Assembly (NCBI GenBank): GCA_019638775.1
Contig: JAHBTD010000003.1
Coordinates: 248,001 to 312,000, forward strand
DNA length: 64,000 nt
Origin: Fimbriimonadaceae bacterium
GTDB lineage: Bacteria; Armatimonadota; Fimbriimonadia; Fimbriimonadales; Fimbriimonadaceae
Direction of reading: 5' to 3'
The position numbers and the translations under genes were made by a program. The notes beneath the pieces were generated by a model, which saw nothing but the letters and a program-made list of their open reading frames with translations, ran no database searches and was not told the DNA's origin. Below are positions 8,936-17,529 of this stretch, one piece after another. Numbering within the stretch: position 1 is the first letter of the stretch; each line of letters begins with the position of its first letter.

Positions 8936-9451
8936 ATGAGTAGTTATTCAAACTATGACGATGATCGCCTCATTAACCAACACGAGTCAGCAAAAGCTAC
9001 CGTTGAGCACGACTTGAACGCTGAAATCTCACACCGAGCCGAGGAAGTCGTTCACAAGGACAAAGCCGTTCTTGATGATATGGCGGTGCAGGTTAAGAAC
9101 AAAGCTGTCGCGGATGTGCAGAAAGCAGCGCGGCTGTCGGAGCGCCGGCAAAGGCTTGCTCGGACCGTGCAGGTCATCGACTTCCTTTTCTATGCCCTGT
9201 ACGTATTGCTCGCCGTCCGCCTCATTCTTGGAATGATCGCGGCAAGATCGGACGCAGGGTTTGTGAAGTTCATCACAACCGTCACTGACCCGTTCTATGC
9301 GTTCTTCAAGGGCATCGTTCAAAGTCCTTCCGCTTCGGGCGGATACACGATCGTTCTGCCGATCTTGATCGCAATGGGCGCCTACGCCCTTCTCCACTGG
9401 GGTGTGCGAAGTCTCGCAAAGCTGATTGCTTACCGACAGTCGGAAATATGA
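8936..9451 (+). CDS. YggT-like membrane protein with long N-terminal soluble segment
   Basis: A 171-residue protein. GGAGG ends five bases before the ATG at 8936, which decides the start over the in-frame GTG at 8915. Residues 1-75 are charged and likely helical; two hydrophobic spans follow (about 79-102 and 134-155) with a short loop holding FVKFITTVTDPFYAFFKG, the TDPF-type loop seen in YggT proteins. YggT-family proteins are linked to osmotic tolerance and to cell-division genes in other bacteria. A strong terminator follows directly, so this looks monocistronic. Confidence 0.75.
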   Translation: MSSYSNYDDDRLINQHESAKATVEHDLNAEISHRAEEVVHKDKAVLDDMAVQVKNKAVADVQKAARLSERRQRLARTVQVIDFLFYALYVLLAVRLILGMIAARSDAGFVKFITTVTDPFYAFFKGIVQSPSASGGYTIVLPILIAMGAYALLHWGVRSLAKLIAYRQSEI

Positions 9452-9459
9452 TCCCTATA

Positions 9460-9504
9460 CAGTCAGTCCTCCCAAAGATTGACGGGAGGACTGACTGTGT
9501 TTTT
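9460..9504 (+). terminator. intrinsic terminator after YggT-like gene
   Basis: A perfect 14-base stem (9460-9473 with 9484-9497, core AGTCCTCCC/GGGAGGACT), a 10-base loop and a TGTTTTT tail. Confidence 0.9.
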
Positions 9505-9606
9505 GAACCAAGATTTTTTGTTCAAACAAACCAGTTGCTCACGACATAAAGTGAAGACTTCTTGAGAGTTCTTCAGGCTCTGCGTAAGCTAGAATACTAG
9601 CCGAAG

Positions 9607-10164
9607 ATGTCCAAAGCCGCCACCGAAATTCGCTTTTCAGCAACACTTCACCGACCGGTTACGACCGAATCGGATGTTTCTTGGACCTTTTTGAACCTGC
9701 CCAAAGAAGCCAGCGATAAGCTCTCTTCCCGAGGCATGATGTCGGTTGAAGGAACCTTCAACGGCTCGTCGTTCGTGACCACGCTTTTACCCGACGGTGA
9801 AGGGGGCCACTGGATGAAGGTGGATCAGAAATTGCGCGAAGCGGCTGGAGCAAAGCCAGGCGACGTCATTGAATTGAAGATCGCTCCGGTTGCGAAGGAA
9901 CCGGAGCCCGAAGTGCCGGAGGATGTTCTGGCAGCCCTGGAGGCGGCAGGGTCGGTGGCGATGGAGACTTGGCGGTCGATCACGCCGATCGCACGGCGAG
10001 ACTGGATCTTCTGGATCGTCTCTGGCAAGAAGGCTGAGACAAGGATCAAGCGTATTCAGGTGGCTTGCGACAAGCTGTCGAAAGGGAACCGTCGACCGTG
10101 CTGCTTCGATCGGTCGGGGATGTATGACAAGAGTTTGAGCAGTCCGGTGGCGGAGGAAGTGTAA
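9607..10164 (+). CDS. YdeI/OmpD-associated family protein with DUF1905 domain
   Basis: A 185-residue cytoplasmic protein. Residues 7-95 match the DUF1905 barrel (IRFSATLHRP near the start, LREAAGAKPGDVIELKI at its end). Residues 108-165 match the YdeI helical domain (SITPIARRDWIFWIVSGKKAETRIKRI). Proteins with this architecture are annotated as bacteriocin-protection or OmpD-associated, but their biochemical role is not established. ATG 9607 has no strong Shine-Dalgarno. The gene converges on the M1 peptidase across a repeat-rich spacer. Confidence 0.88.
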   Translation: MSKAATEIRFSATLHRPVTTESDVSWTFLNLPKEASDKLSSRGMMSVEGTFNGSSFVTTLLPDGEGGHWMKVDQKLREAAGAKPGDVIELKIAPVAKEPEPEVPEDVLAALEAAGSVAMETWRSITPIARRDWIFWIVSGKKAETRIKRIQVACDKLSKGNRRPCCFDRSGMYDKSLSSPVAEEV

Positions 10165-10267
10165 GAGTTGTAAGGATTGTAAGGGGTAAGGGTTGTAAGG
10201 AAGAGCATGATGATGATCGCGACCTTTATCCCTTACTCCTTACCCCTTACAATCCTTACTTTCCTTA
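10161..10267. repeat. GTAAGGATT-type repeats forming a large inverted repeat between convergent genes
   Basis: The left half is a run of GTAAGRRTT-like units of 7-9 bases (10161-10200). The right half holds the same units in reverse complement (10223-10267). A 21-base segment at 10170-10190 is perfectly complementary to 10239-10259, with a 48-base spacer. On transcription it would fold into a long stem, and it lies exactly between the stops of two convergent genes, so it could act as a shared terminator or transcript-end stabiliser. Confidence 0.8.
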
Positions 10268-11911
10268 CCCCCTCAGCACCCACCCGTTCGGATCGACCGT
10301 CGGCTCAGCCCCTGAATAGCTCACCGACCCCTTCCTGCCGGTCATCGGAACCCTGACCGTCTTGCCATCCACAAGCACGTCGACGGGCATGGGGAAGAGG
10401 AGGCTCTCCGGCGTCACCCATTCGAGCTGAAGCACCCCGTTTGCGGCTTCCGCTTTGAGCACGGGAAGTTTCGCCTGCCGGACGTACACCTCGAAGAACC
10501 AGCGCAGGTCTTGCCCCGACTCCTTCGAGGCGATGTTCACATAGTCCTCGGTGGTGACCAGGCGCAAGGCTCGCCCGTCGGTCCACTTTTCCGACTCGGG
10601 CGTGGGGTACGCCATGCGGCGAATCGACCGCAGAAATGCCTCGTCGCCGATGAGATAACGCAGGGTGTGGAGCACGAGTGCGCCCTTGTCATAGATGTCG
10701 CCGCCGTAGGCTTCGCTGGAGGTTTCTTCGCGGGGGGCCACCGGGGCTTGGTTGCGAATGTTGCGTCGTCGGCCCTTCATGGCGGCGAAGTAGGCATCCT
10801 TTCCGCGAATCTGCTCGATATAGAAGGTGTCCAGAAAGCTTTGGAAGCCCTCATGAATCCACATGTCGCGCCAGTCGGCGTTTGAAACGAGGTTGGCCCA
10901 CCACTCATGCCCAAACTCGTGCAGAAGGAGCCAGTCGAGCCCGTCGGGCGCGAACCGGTAGCGGTTGCCGTAGGCCACCGCAGTGGAATGCTCCATGCCA
11001 AGGTGAGGGGTCTCCACGAGCCCAAGCTTTACGGTTCGGAACGGGAACGGGCCGCAATACTTCTCCAAAAACGCGAGGTACTTTTTCAGCTCCTCGACCA
11101 GCTTCAGGGCCCTGTCCTTGTTCTCCGGCAGAACGTAGTAGTGGATCGGTATTGTCTCGCCGGCGACCGACTTTGCCGAACCTTTGACCAGATCATACGG
11201 CGCGGCGTTGAAGACCAGCGAATAGTTGTTGATGGGCAGGGGCATGTTCCACACAAAGGTAGAGGTTTTGTCGCTGTTTTTGACGGTCCTTTCCAGCGTG
11301 CCCGGACCCACGGCGATGAGCGGATCGGGGACCGTGAGCCGCATGATGGCTCGGTTTGGGCGGTCGGAGGGGTGGTCTTTACAGGGGAAGATCAGGTCGG
11401 CCCCGGCTCCTTGCAGGGCTACCGAAACCCAGTCGGCCCCGCTTGGCGTCTTCGCCCACACCGTGCCGCCGTCCCACGGCGCATTCTTGGCAGCGTGGGG
11501 CTTTCCTGCATAGGTGGACTCCACCCTAATGGGATCGCCCGGCTGCTTTGAGAGCGGGAAGTAGACCCGGATCATGCCCTTGAGGCGGTCGTAGCGAAGG
11601 GGGCTTTTGCCGTCGGTAACCTTGGAGACGGTGTAGGGATCGTCCAGGTCGATCAGGATGCTGCCGGTGGGGATGACCGCTTTGGCGTCCATGACGGTGG
11701 TGCCGGAAAGGGTCTTGGTCGCCGGATCGACCTTGATGGAGATGTCGTAGGCCAGGACGTCGTAGGCGGCCTGTTCCAGCTTGAGCGCGCCGCCCGAGAT
11801 GTGCTTGGGCGCGGTCTGGGGGTGAGCGGCTGTTGCAAGGAGCAGCGGAAGGACAGCAGTTGCGATCATGCTGCGCTTAGTATAGGCCGGGATATGGGAC
11901 GAGATGAACAC
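10265..11911 (-). CDS. M1-family zinc aminopeptidase, exported
   Basis: A 548-residue gluzincin peptidase. The zinc site is complete: H331-E332-F-G-H335 followed by WIHEG with E354, 19 residues after H335. A GMEH segment at 305-308 replaces the usual GAMEN exopeptidase motif. Residues 15-32 form a signal peptide core; counting from the GTG at 11911 gives it a KR-containing n-region, while the internal ATG at 11869 would leave it without positive charge, so I prefer the longer form. Neither start has a clear Shine-Dalgarno. It likely trims peptides outside the cytoplasm. Confidence 0.92.
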   Translation of the reverse strand: MFISSHIPAYTKRSMIATAVLPLLLATAAHPQTAPKHISGGALKLEQAAYDVLAYDISIKVDPATKTLSGTTVMDAKAVIPTGSILIDLDDPYTVSKVTDGKSPLRYDRLKGMIRVYFPLSKQPGDPIRVESTYAGKPHAAKNAPWDGGTVWAKTPSGADWVSVALQGAGADLIFPCKDHPSDRPNRAIMRLTVPDPLIAVGPGTLERTVKNSDKTSTFVWNMPLPINNYSLVFNAAPYDLVKGSAKSVAGETIPIHYYVLPENKDRALKLVEELKKYLAFLEKYCGPFPFRTVKLGLVETPHLGMEHSTAVAYGNRYRFAPDGLDWLLLHEFGHEWWANLVSNADWRDMWIHEGFQSFLDTFYIEQIRGKDAYFAAMKGRRRNIRNQAPVAPREETSSEAYGGDIYDKGALVLHTLRYLIGDEAFLRSIRRMAYPTPESEKWTDGRALRLVTTEDYVNIASKESGQDLRWFFEVYVRQAKLPVLKAEAANGVLQLEWVTPESLLFPMPVDVLVDGKTVRVPMTGRKGSVSYSGAEPTVDPNGWVLRG

Positions 11912-12038
11912 TTTGAAATGACATATGCGCGGTCGAATGGCGGTCGATCATTCTTCGAAGAATTGGGATAACTGCACGGAGTCATAACCGAAGTATTGAA
12001 AGACCATGACGGGAATCCGGAATGGACAACAAATAAGA

Positions 12039-12113
12039 TGGTGGGCGGTACAGGATTTGAACCTGTGACCCCTACAGTGTCATTGTAGTGCTCTACCACT
12101 GAGCTAACCGCCC
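12039..12113 (-). tRNA. tRNA-Val (GAC)
   Basis: On the minus strand a 7-base acceptor stem (GGGCGGT/ACCGCCC), a D arm starting TAGCTCAG, an anticodon stem CTACA/TGTAG around loop ATGACAC (anticodon GAC, valine) and a T arm with GGTTCAAATCC. The 3' CCA is encoded. Confidence 0.97.
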
Positions 12114-12175
12114 GTAAGGAGGGTTTCATTATGGGCGCGGCGCGCATTTCAAGTCAAGCGAGGGGGTCTTCGGTC

Positions 12176-12315
12176 GTGAGTGGTGAGTGGTGAGTCGTGA
12201 GTCGTGAATCGTGAATCGTGAATCGTGAATCGTAAGTAGAGAGGTGTGAGTCGGCAATCGGCAATCTGCAATCAGCAATCGGCAATCTACAATCTACAAG
12301 CGACAGTCACCGATC
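12176..12315. repeat. heptamer tandem array, about 20 units
   Basis: The whole stretch reads in one 7-base phase. Units drift from GTGAGTG/GTGAGTC (12176-12203) through four GTGAATC (12204-12231), two divergent units, GTGAGTC (12246-12252) and then GGCAATC, TGCAATC, AGCAATC and TACAATC (12253-12294), fading by 12315. Short heptamer repeats of this kind are known as STRR sequences in cyanobacteria; their role is unclear. This one lies in a noncoding region beside tRNA-Val. Confidence 0.9.
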
Positions 12316-12472
12316 CCTACAATTTCCCCTAAAATTTGCTTGAATCTGCCGATTTGGCCAACGCCAGAGCCCAATCTGACGTATTTACGAGTAGAGCCGG
12401 ACCGACGAAGCGCCAAAAACTATCTTGTTGCTGGAGCGATCCGGCGGCTACAGCGAAAGGGAGGATTTCCAT

Positions 12473-12550
12473 ATGACAAAGAATTCGCAGTTCGTGTTAC
12501 CCAGATGGACCGGAAGCCTCTTCGTCGCGGAGAAAAAGAACGGCGATTAG
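12473..12550 (+). CDS. possible 25-residue small protein
   Basis: A short frame starting ATG 12473, nine bases after GGGAGG, and ending TAG at 12550. The product MTKNSQFVLPRWTGSLFVAE plus five more residues is not recognised. An overlapping longer frame in another phase (12340-12564, TTG start, 74 residues, basic C terminus) is an alternative. Support is the Shine-Dalgarno and the forward terminator at 12608 that has no other gene to serve. Low confidence; the transcript could equally be noncoding. Confidence 0.3.
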   Translation: MTKNSQFVLPRWTGSLFVAEKKNGD

Positions 12551-12607
12551 TTTCGCGGCTCTAACCCAAATTAGGGACCGTGTGACGGTCCTCGTATAAA
12601 AGAATCT

Positions 12608-12633
12608 GCCCCCGCTTAGTCGGGGGCTTTTCT
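12608..12633 (+). terminator. intrinsic terminator with no annotated upstream gene
   Basis: A GCCCCCG/CGGGGGC stem, a 6-base loop CTTAGT and TTTTCT on the plus strand. A smaller GACCGT/ACGGTC hairpin lies just upstream. The T tract is only on the forward strand, so it points to a forward transcript from the 12.3-12.6 kb region, not to the end of gpsA. Confidence 0.8.
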
Positions 12634-12650
12634 ATGGGTAATCAATCAGG

Positions 12651-13643
12651 TTAATCTTCCGTAAGTTGGAGCTCTCTTTTCGGCATCTGCTCCATCAGCA
12701 GCCCAACCGCTTCCAAAGGCTTCATCCTGCCGCGCAGAACGGTGTCAATCGCTTCAATCACAGGCAAGCGAACCATCCTTTGGCGGGCGAGGACAAGAAT
12801 GGCCTCAGCAGTAGTCACCCCTTCCGCAACTTGCCCGACCTTTTCCAGAGCGTCATGAAGGTTGTCCCCTTCACCAATCAGGTGCCCGACGCGGTAGTTC
12901 CGGCTGAGGTTGCTTGAGGCGGTGGCAAAAAGGTCACCCACACCCGCAATCCCCATAAAAGTTTCAATCCGCCCGCCCATGGCGAGGCCAATCTTGGCGA
13001 TCTCCCCAAGCCCACGGGCAAGCAGAGCGCCCTTGGTATTGTCGCCAAACCCAAGGCCGTCGGAGATTCCCGCTCCGATGGCAAGTACATTCTTGAGCGA
13101 GCCAGCCAACTCGACACCGGCAACGTCGTCGGTGATGTACACACGGTAGGTGCGGCAGTTGAATGCGCAGGCCACCTTCTCCGCCATCTGAAGGTCCTTC
13201 GCTGCGACGACGGCTCCCGTGGGGATTCCGCGCACAATCTCGATGGCTAGATTCGGCCCGCTGATGACGGAAACCTGCACATCAGGCCGGACCTCGGTGA
13301 CGACGTCGTGCAGAAGCTGCGGTCCGTGGGTGTCCATCCCCTTCGAGGCGATGGTCACGACCGGGTTCTCACCCTGGACCAAGCTCATTGCAGCGCGAAC
13401 CCCGTGGCTTGGCACCGCCATTACCCAAAGGTCGCTGGGCTTTAGGTCGGTTGGATCGGAGGTGATGCGGACGTCGGTTGGGATGGCAAATCCGGGGAGG
13501 TAGCGCAGGTTTTCGCGAACGCTGGACATGACCAGCATCTCCTCGCTTTCGCGTCCAAAAAGCGTGACTTCGTGACCATTGCGGGCGAGCAGGATCGCCA
13601 AAGCGGTGCCCCAACTCCCAGCCCCAAGAACAGTCACAGTCAT
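12651..13643 (-). CDS. gpsA: glycerol-3-phosphate dehydrogenase [NAD(P)+]
   Basis: A 330-residue enzyme, typical length. It makes sn-glycerol 3-phosphate from dihydroxyacetone phosphate for phospholipid synthesis. The N-terminal dinucleotide motif is GAGSWGTA (residues 7-14). The central block VAGVELAGSLKNVLAIGAGI carries the conserved catalytic lysine, and the GDNTKGALLARGL segment follows. The ATG at 13643 starts immediately before the Rossmann strand, so there is no room for a later start. It lies divergent from gap across a 277-base spacer. Confidence 0.97.
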   Translation of the reverse strand: MTVTVLGAGSWGTALAILLARNGHEVTLFGRESEEMLVMSSVRENLRYLPGFAIPTDVRITSDPTDLKPSDLWVMAVPSHGVRAAMSLVQGENPVVTIASKGMDTHGPQLLHDVVTEVRPDVQVSVISGPNLAIEIVRGIPTGAVVAAKDLQMAEKVACAFNCRTYRVYITDDVAGVELAGSLKNVLAIGAGISDGLGFGDNTKGALLARGLGEIAKIGLAMGGRIETFMGIAGVGDLFATASSNLSRNYRVGHLIGEGDNLHDALEKVGQVAEGVTTAEAILVLARQRMVRLPVIEAIDTVLRGRMKPLEAVGLLMEQMPKRELQLTED

Positions 13644-13726
13644 GCGGATGATTATACGGAATTTGGGAGGGCATCACTCCGTTGATGCCGTGCGACTGTG
13701 AGAAAGAAATGAGTGATGCAGGTTGT

Positions 13727-13754
13727 GCGATATCCGTGATCCGTAATCCGATAT
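13727..13754. repeat. short heptamer array (4 units)
   Basis: Units GCGATAT, CCGTGAT, CCGTAAT and CCGATAT follow one another in a 7-base phase, in the gpsA-gap spacer. This is the same kind of repeat as the array at 12176 but with a different unit sequence. Confidence 0.6.
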
Positions 13755-13920
13755 CCAAACGCCGACCATGTAGCGCTCCGTTGTTGCTGTACGAAACGCG
13801 GCAACGACGACGCGTTACTCTCCGAGGGGACGAGACGCCCATACCCAAACATGCCCCACAGGTACACTCAGGTTAGCCTGAGCGATGCCGCACAGGCCAG
13901 TTTTCAAGGAATCTCACGCT

Positions 13921-14931
13921 ATGGCAATCCGCATCGGAATCAACGGTTTTGGCCGCATCGGCCGTCTTTCGCTTCGCACCATGCTCGCTCGATATCCGGG
14001 TGAATTCGATGTCGTTGCCGTCAACGATCTCACGGACACCGCAACGAATGCCTACCTCTTTAAGTACGACACCACGTACGGCCCTTTTGATGGAACGGTT
14101 GAGCAGGACGATTCCTCCCTTACCGTTAATGGCGACAAGATCAAGGTCTTTGCCCAAAAGGACCCGGCACAGATTCCTTGGGGAGATGTCGGCGCGGACA
14201 TCGTTATCGAATCAACAGGCTTCTTCACTGATGCGACCAAAGCAGCAGCCCACCGCGAAGCGGGCGCAAAGAAGGTCATCATCTCGGCACCGGCAAAGAA
14301 CGAAGATGTGACTATCGTTCTCGGCGTGAACGACAACATGTACGATCCGGCGAACCACCACGTCATCTCCAACGCGAGCTGCACGACCAACGGCCTCGCC
14401 CCCGTTGCCAAGGTCATGCACGAGAAGTTTGGGATTGAGAAGGGTCTGCTGACCACGGTCCATGCCTACACAAACTCGCAGAGCACCGTCGATACCGCCA
14501 AGAAGGACCTGCGCGATTCTCGAGCCGCCGCCGAGAACATCGTTCCCAGCAGCACCGGCGCAGCAAGGGCCGTGGGCTTGGTTATCCCTGAGCTGAAGGG
14601 AAAGTTCACAGGCATGGCGTTCCGTGTTCCAACCCGAACAGTTTCAGTAGTGGACTTTACCGCTCTGCTCAGCAGAGACGCCTCGGTGGAAGAGATCAAC
14701 GCCGCCATGAAAGAGTATGCCGACGGTTCGCTCAAAGGGATTCTGCAATACTCGGACGAACCACTCGTGAGCAGCGATTTGATTGGCAACCCCTACAGCT
14801 CGATCTTTTCCGCTGTTGACACGGTTGGCCTTGGAAACTTCGTGAAGGTCGTGGCCTGGTACGACAACGAGTGGGGCTATAGCTGCCGCATCGCCGACCT
14901 GTGCAGCTTCCTGTCGAAAAAGGGTTTCTAA
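13921..14931 (+). CDS. gap: glyceraldehyde-3-phosphate dehydrogenase
   Basis: A 336-residue glycolytic enzyme of normal length. [10 protein letters not shown] (residues 7-16) binds [11 protein letters not shown] (151-158) carries the catalytic C154; the C-terminal [11 protein letters not shown] is complete. ATG 13921 has AAGGA upstream and opens directly on the Rossmann fold, so it is preferred to the in-frame ATG at 13885. A 6-base hairpin CTCAGG/CCTGAG lies just before in the leader. A strong terminator follows, so gap appears to be transcribed alone. Confidence 0.98.
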   Translation: MAIRIGINGFGRIGRLSLRTMLARYPGEFDVVAVNDLTDTATNAYLFKYDTTYGPFDGTVEQDDSSLTVNGDKIKVFAQKDPAQIPWGDVGADIVIESTGFFTDATKAAAHREAGAKKVIISAPAKNEDVTIVLGVNDNMYDPANHHVISNASCTTNGLAPVAKVMHEKFGIEKGLLTTVHAYTNSQSTVDTAKKDLRDSRAAAENIVPSSTGAARAVGLVIPELKGKFTGMAFRVPTRTVSVVDFTALLSRDASVEEINAAMKEYADGSLKGILQYSDEPLVSSDLIGNPYSSIFSAVDTVGLGNFVKVVAWYDNEWGYSCRIADLCSFLSKKGF

Positions 14932-14955
14932 GAGCGCCAGGACTGAACGATGAAA

Positions 14956-14990
14956 CAGGCCCGTAACACTTGGTGTTACGGGCCTGTTTG
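14956..14990 (+). terminator. intrinsic terminator after gap
   Basis: A perfect 14-base stem (CAGGCCCGTAACAC, 14956-14969, with 14973-14986), a 3-base loop and TTT. Confidence 0.9.
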
Positions 14991-15002
14991 GCTTTGACCT
15001 CG

Positions 15003-15545
15003 TTATGGCGTCTTCTTAGGTTGAGGGGGGTCTTCCGTTGTGGCCGCCTTCTTTGTGGTTTGCGGGGTGTTCGTGCTCAATCCAGGAATGCCCCAATACT
15101 TTCCAACATACTGATTGGGATCGGTCACATAGAAGCGGACAATGCCAAAAACCATGTAGGCGGTGAGCAAGCAACCGAGCGCCCAAGTGCCGCTACGTGT
15201 GCCTATATCGAACTTGATGCCGCGAACGTATCCATAAAGGCAAACAAGGGCAGATATCGTAAATGCGAGATATAGGATTGGCCCAAAGGGGTTCGCTTGG
15301 ACAGCATGCGTGAACTGCCCGTGCACCATAGACGTAAAACTCGTGGTCAACCCACATCCTGGGCAGGGTCGCCCAAAGACAAGAACGCTTGGGCACGGGG
15401 GCAGGCCAAGCTGCTGATGCGTACCGTGGCCATTGGGGTTGGGAGTCAAGAACAGAGCTACGCCGGTTACACATACCCAGATCAAAAACCACACCAGGTG
15501 GCTTCCGAGTTGTCTTCGTGTCAGGCCAAGCGTTCGTTGAATCAT
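15003..15545 (-). CDS. DUF2752 membrane protein
   Basis: A 180-residue protein with three or four membrane spans. The DUF2752 signature is clear: FGRPCPGCGLTTSFTSMVHGQ, with the CPGCGLT cysteines that define the family, followed by two long hydrophobic segments. The C-terminal tail is rich in Thr, Lys and Pro. The function of the family is unknown. It lies 53 bases downstream of truB on the same strand. Confidence 0.87.
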   Translation of the reverse strand: MIQRTLGLTRRQLGSHLVWFLIWVCVTGVALFLTPNPNGHGTHQQLGLPPCPSVLVFGRPCPGCGLTTSFTSMVHGQFTHAVQANPFGPILYLAFTISALVCLYGYVRGIKFDIGTRSGTWALGCLLTAYMVFGIVRFYVTDPNQYVGKYWGIPGLSTNTPQTTKKAATTEDPPQPKKTP

Positions 15546-15598
15546 CTCGACACTACTATGCTACGCTATGCGAGCGGGGATAGGATGCGATACCGCGA

Positions 15599-16468
15599 CT
15601 AATTGCCGGTGACAGCTTCTAATGGCAAGACGCACTCGGGCTGGATTTTTCCTTCTTCGATCCGTCCAACCCCAATGACATAGCCGCCAAGGTCCTGTAG
15701 GGCCACCAATGGCTCTCCAAGGGTTTCTGGAGCAGCTAAGCGTTGCCCCTGTCTAAAAGTGATCTCGTCCGATGGGCTGAGCCGCAGCAAGGGCATCGGC
15801 GGCAATGCTTCGGAAAGAGGAATCAGATCGGAAGGTGTCACCGTTTCGAGGGCAACGGCATCTTCGACTCGGAACTTGCCTGCCCGCGTACGCAAAAGGC
15901 TGCTCATATAAGCCCCACACCCCACCGCTTCGCCAAGATCGTGCGCTAACGAGCGCATGTAAGTGCCGCCTGAGCATTCGATCTCGAAAGTCGCCTTGTT
16001 TTCCTCGATTGAGAGCAGTTCGTATCGGCCGATGTGGACGCTCCGAGGCTCGCGATGAACGTCTTGCCCTGCCCTGGCATATTTGTACATTGGCTTGCCC
16101 TGTACTTTGACGGCGCTGTAGATCGGCGGCAGCTGCTCAATCAGCCCCATAAACGTAGGCTTGCAGAGTTCGATACGTTCACATAGGTCAAGCGGGACAT
16201 CAACGCGATCCGACAGGGTGCCTTCACCGTCGTAGGTATCTGAGGTCTGTCCAAAAGTGAACTCACAGACGTAAACTTTGGGTTCGAGCGGCAGATACTG
16301 AAGGAATCGTGTAGCCGGTCCAACCGCGACGACAAGAAGGCCAGTGCCGAGTGGATCGAGTGTGCCAGCGTGTCCGATCCGCTTCGTTTCAAATCGGCGT
16401 CGGAGAATGTTGATGACGTCGTGGGACGTTATCCCTTTTGGCTTGTCGACTAAGAGTATCCCAAGCAC
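15599..16468 (-). CDS. truB: tRNA pseudouridine(55) synthase
   Basis: A 289-residue enzyme that converts U55 of tRNA T loops to pseudouridine. The catalytic motif HAGTLDPLGTG (residues 33-43) holds D38. The start KPKGITSHDV and the later SGGTYMRSLAHDLG are standard TruB landmarks; a PUA-like C-terminal part follows. It overlaps the end of nrnA by 19 bases and is the last gene of the serA-suf-nrnA-truB block. Confidence 0.97.
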   Translation of the reverse strand: MLGILLVDKPKGITSHDVINILRRRFETKRIGHAGTLDPLGTGLLVVAVGPATRFLQYLPLEPKVYVCEFTFGQTSDTYDGEGTLSDRVDVPLDLCERIELCKPTFMGLIEQLPPIYSAVKVQGKPMYKYARAGQDVHREPRSVHIGRYELLSIEENKATFEIECSGGTYMRSLAHDLGEAVGCGAYMSSLLRTRAGKFRVEDAVALETVTPSDLIPLSEALPPMPLLRLSPSDEITFRQGQRLAAPETLGEPLVALQDLGGYVIGVGRIEEGKIQPECVLPLEAVTGN

Positions 16469-17427
16469 GCGCGCAACCTCGGAATCACGGCGTCGATCAC
16501 TTCATCGATCGAGCTCTCAAAGGAGCACCCGGCAGCGTTCTTGTGCCCTCCGCCCCCAAACTCACGGCCAACCTCGGCGACATCGTACTCCGCACGTGAG
16601 CGGAGACTTACGCGAACACGGTTCGGCTTGTGCTCTCGGAAGAGCGCCGCAATCTGCACAGTGCGTATCGAAAGCAGTTCGTTGACAAACCCTTCCGTGT
16701 CTTCATCGCTGGACCCGGCGGACTCAAAGTCTCGCAGAGTCAGCGGGGCCCAAGCTAGCTGCTCGTCGCACTCAAGGACCATCTTTTCCAGCATGTAGCC
16801 TTGGAGACGTGCCGCTGAGAATCGCTTCCGATGGAAAATCTCTTCGCTCACGAGGTTAATATCTGCCCCGCATTCGAGCAAGAACCCCGAAAGATGCAAG
16901 GCCTCGGGGCTTGTGTTTCGGAACCGGAAACTACCGGTATCGGTGACGATTCCCGTCAACAAGCAGGTTGCCATTTCTGGTGTGACGTCCGCGTCCAACT
17001 CTTTGAATAGGCGAGTCAAGATCAGCGCCGTCGCAGCGGCCTCAACGTCGATGATTCGGAAGTCTCCAGGCGCCTCGTGGGGAACGTGATGATCCACGAC
17101 AATAAGCTTGAAGCAATGATCGAAGAACGGCGCAGTAGAGCCCAAACGCTCGGTGGAATCGAGGTCCAAAATTATTCCGAGGTCGTGCTTTTCGTTCTCC
17201 GGTTCCTGTCGAACCCGGCCCACGCCGGGCAAGAACAAAAGGTTTTGCGGTGGTGCATGGTGGCAGACGATCTCATTCTGAACGCCTAGAGCGTCGAGAT
17301 AGTGAGAAACTGCCAAAGCCGAACCCAACGCGTCGCCGTCGGGATTCAGATGAGTGCCGATGAGGACGGAGGATGCTTTTTGGACTTCCGCTTGAAATTT
17401 CTTGGCCAGCGTGATGGTCTGACTCAC
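16450..17427 (-). CDS. nrnA: DHH-family oligoribonuclease/pAp phosphatase
   Basis: A 325-residue DHH-DHHA1 phosphoesterase. Metal ligands are visible at H26, D30 and D32 (GTHLNPDGDALGS), D88/D90 and the DHH triad 112-114 (VVDHHVPHE); the C-terminal DHHA1 motif is GGGGHKNAAG. The GTG at 17427 has AAGGA five bases upstream, giving the family's usual length; the longer frame adds 29 unsupported residues. NrnA degrades nanoRNA and the phosphonucleotide pAp. In many bacteria it precedes truB, as here. Confidence 0.94.
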   Translation of the reverse strand: MSQTITLAKKFQAEVQKASSVLIGTHLNPDGDALGSALAVSHYLDALGVQNEIVCHHAPPQNLLFLPGVGRVRQEPENEKHDLGIILDLDSTERLGSTAPFFDHCFKLIVVDHHVPHEAPGDFRIIDVEAAATALILTRLFKELDADVTPEMATCLLTGIVTDTGSFRFRNTSPEALHLSGFLLECGADINLVSEEIFHRKRFSAARLQGYMLEKMVLECDEQLAWAPLTLRDFESAGSSDEDTEGFVNELLSIRTVQIAALFREHKPNRVRVSLRSRAEYDVAEVGREFGGGGHKNAAGCSFESSIDEVIDAVIPRLRACLGYS

Positions 17428-17529
17428 CTTTATCCTTATCCTGCGCGGACGGAGATCAAAATGACCCCAACAGGAATGAACTCCCGCTTGGGCAGCCTCG
17501 CTGCCCGGGAACATGATACTCGAATCGAC

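Noticed and set aside
12176-12315. Could the tandem repeats be a CRISPR array?
   Set aside because: Units are 7 bases with no spacers, and no cas gene is in the window.
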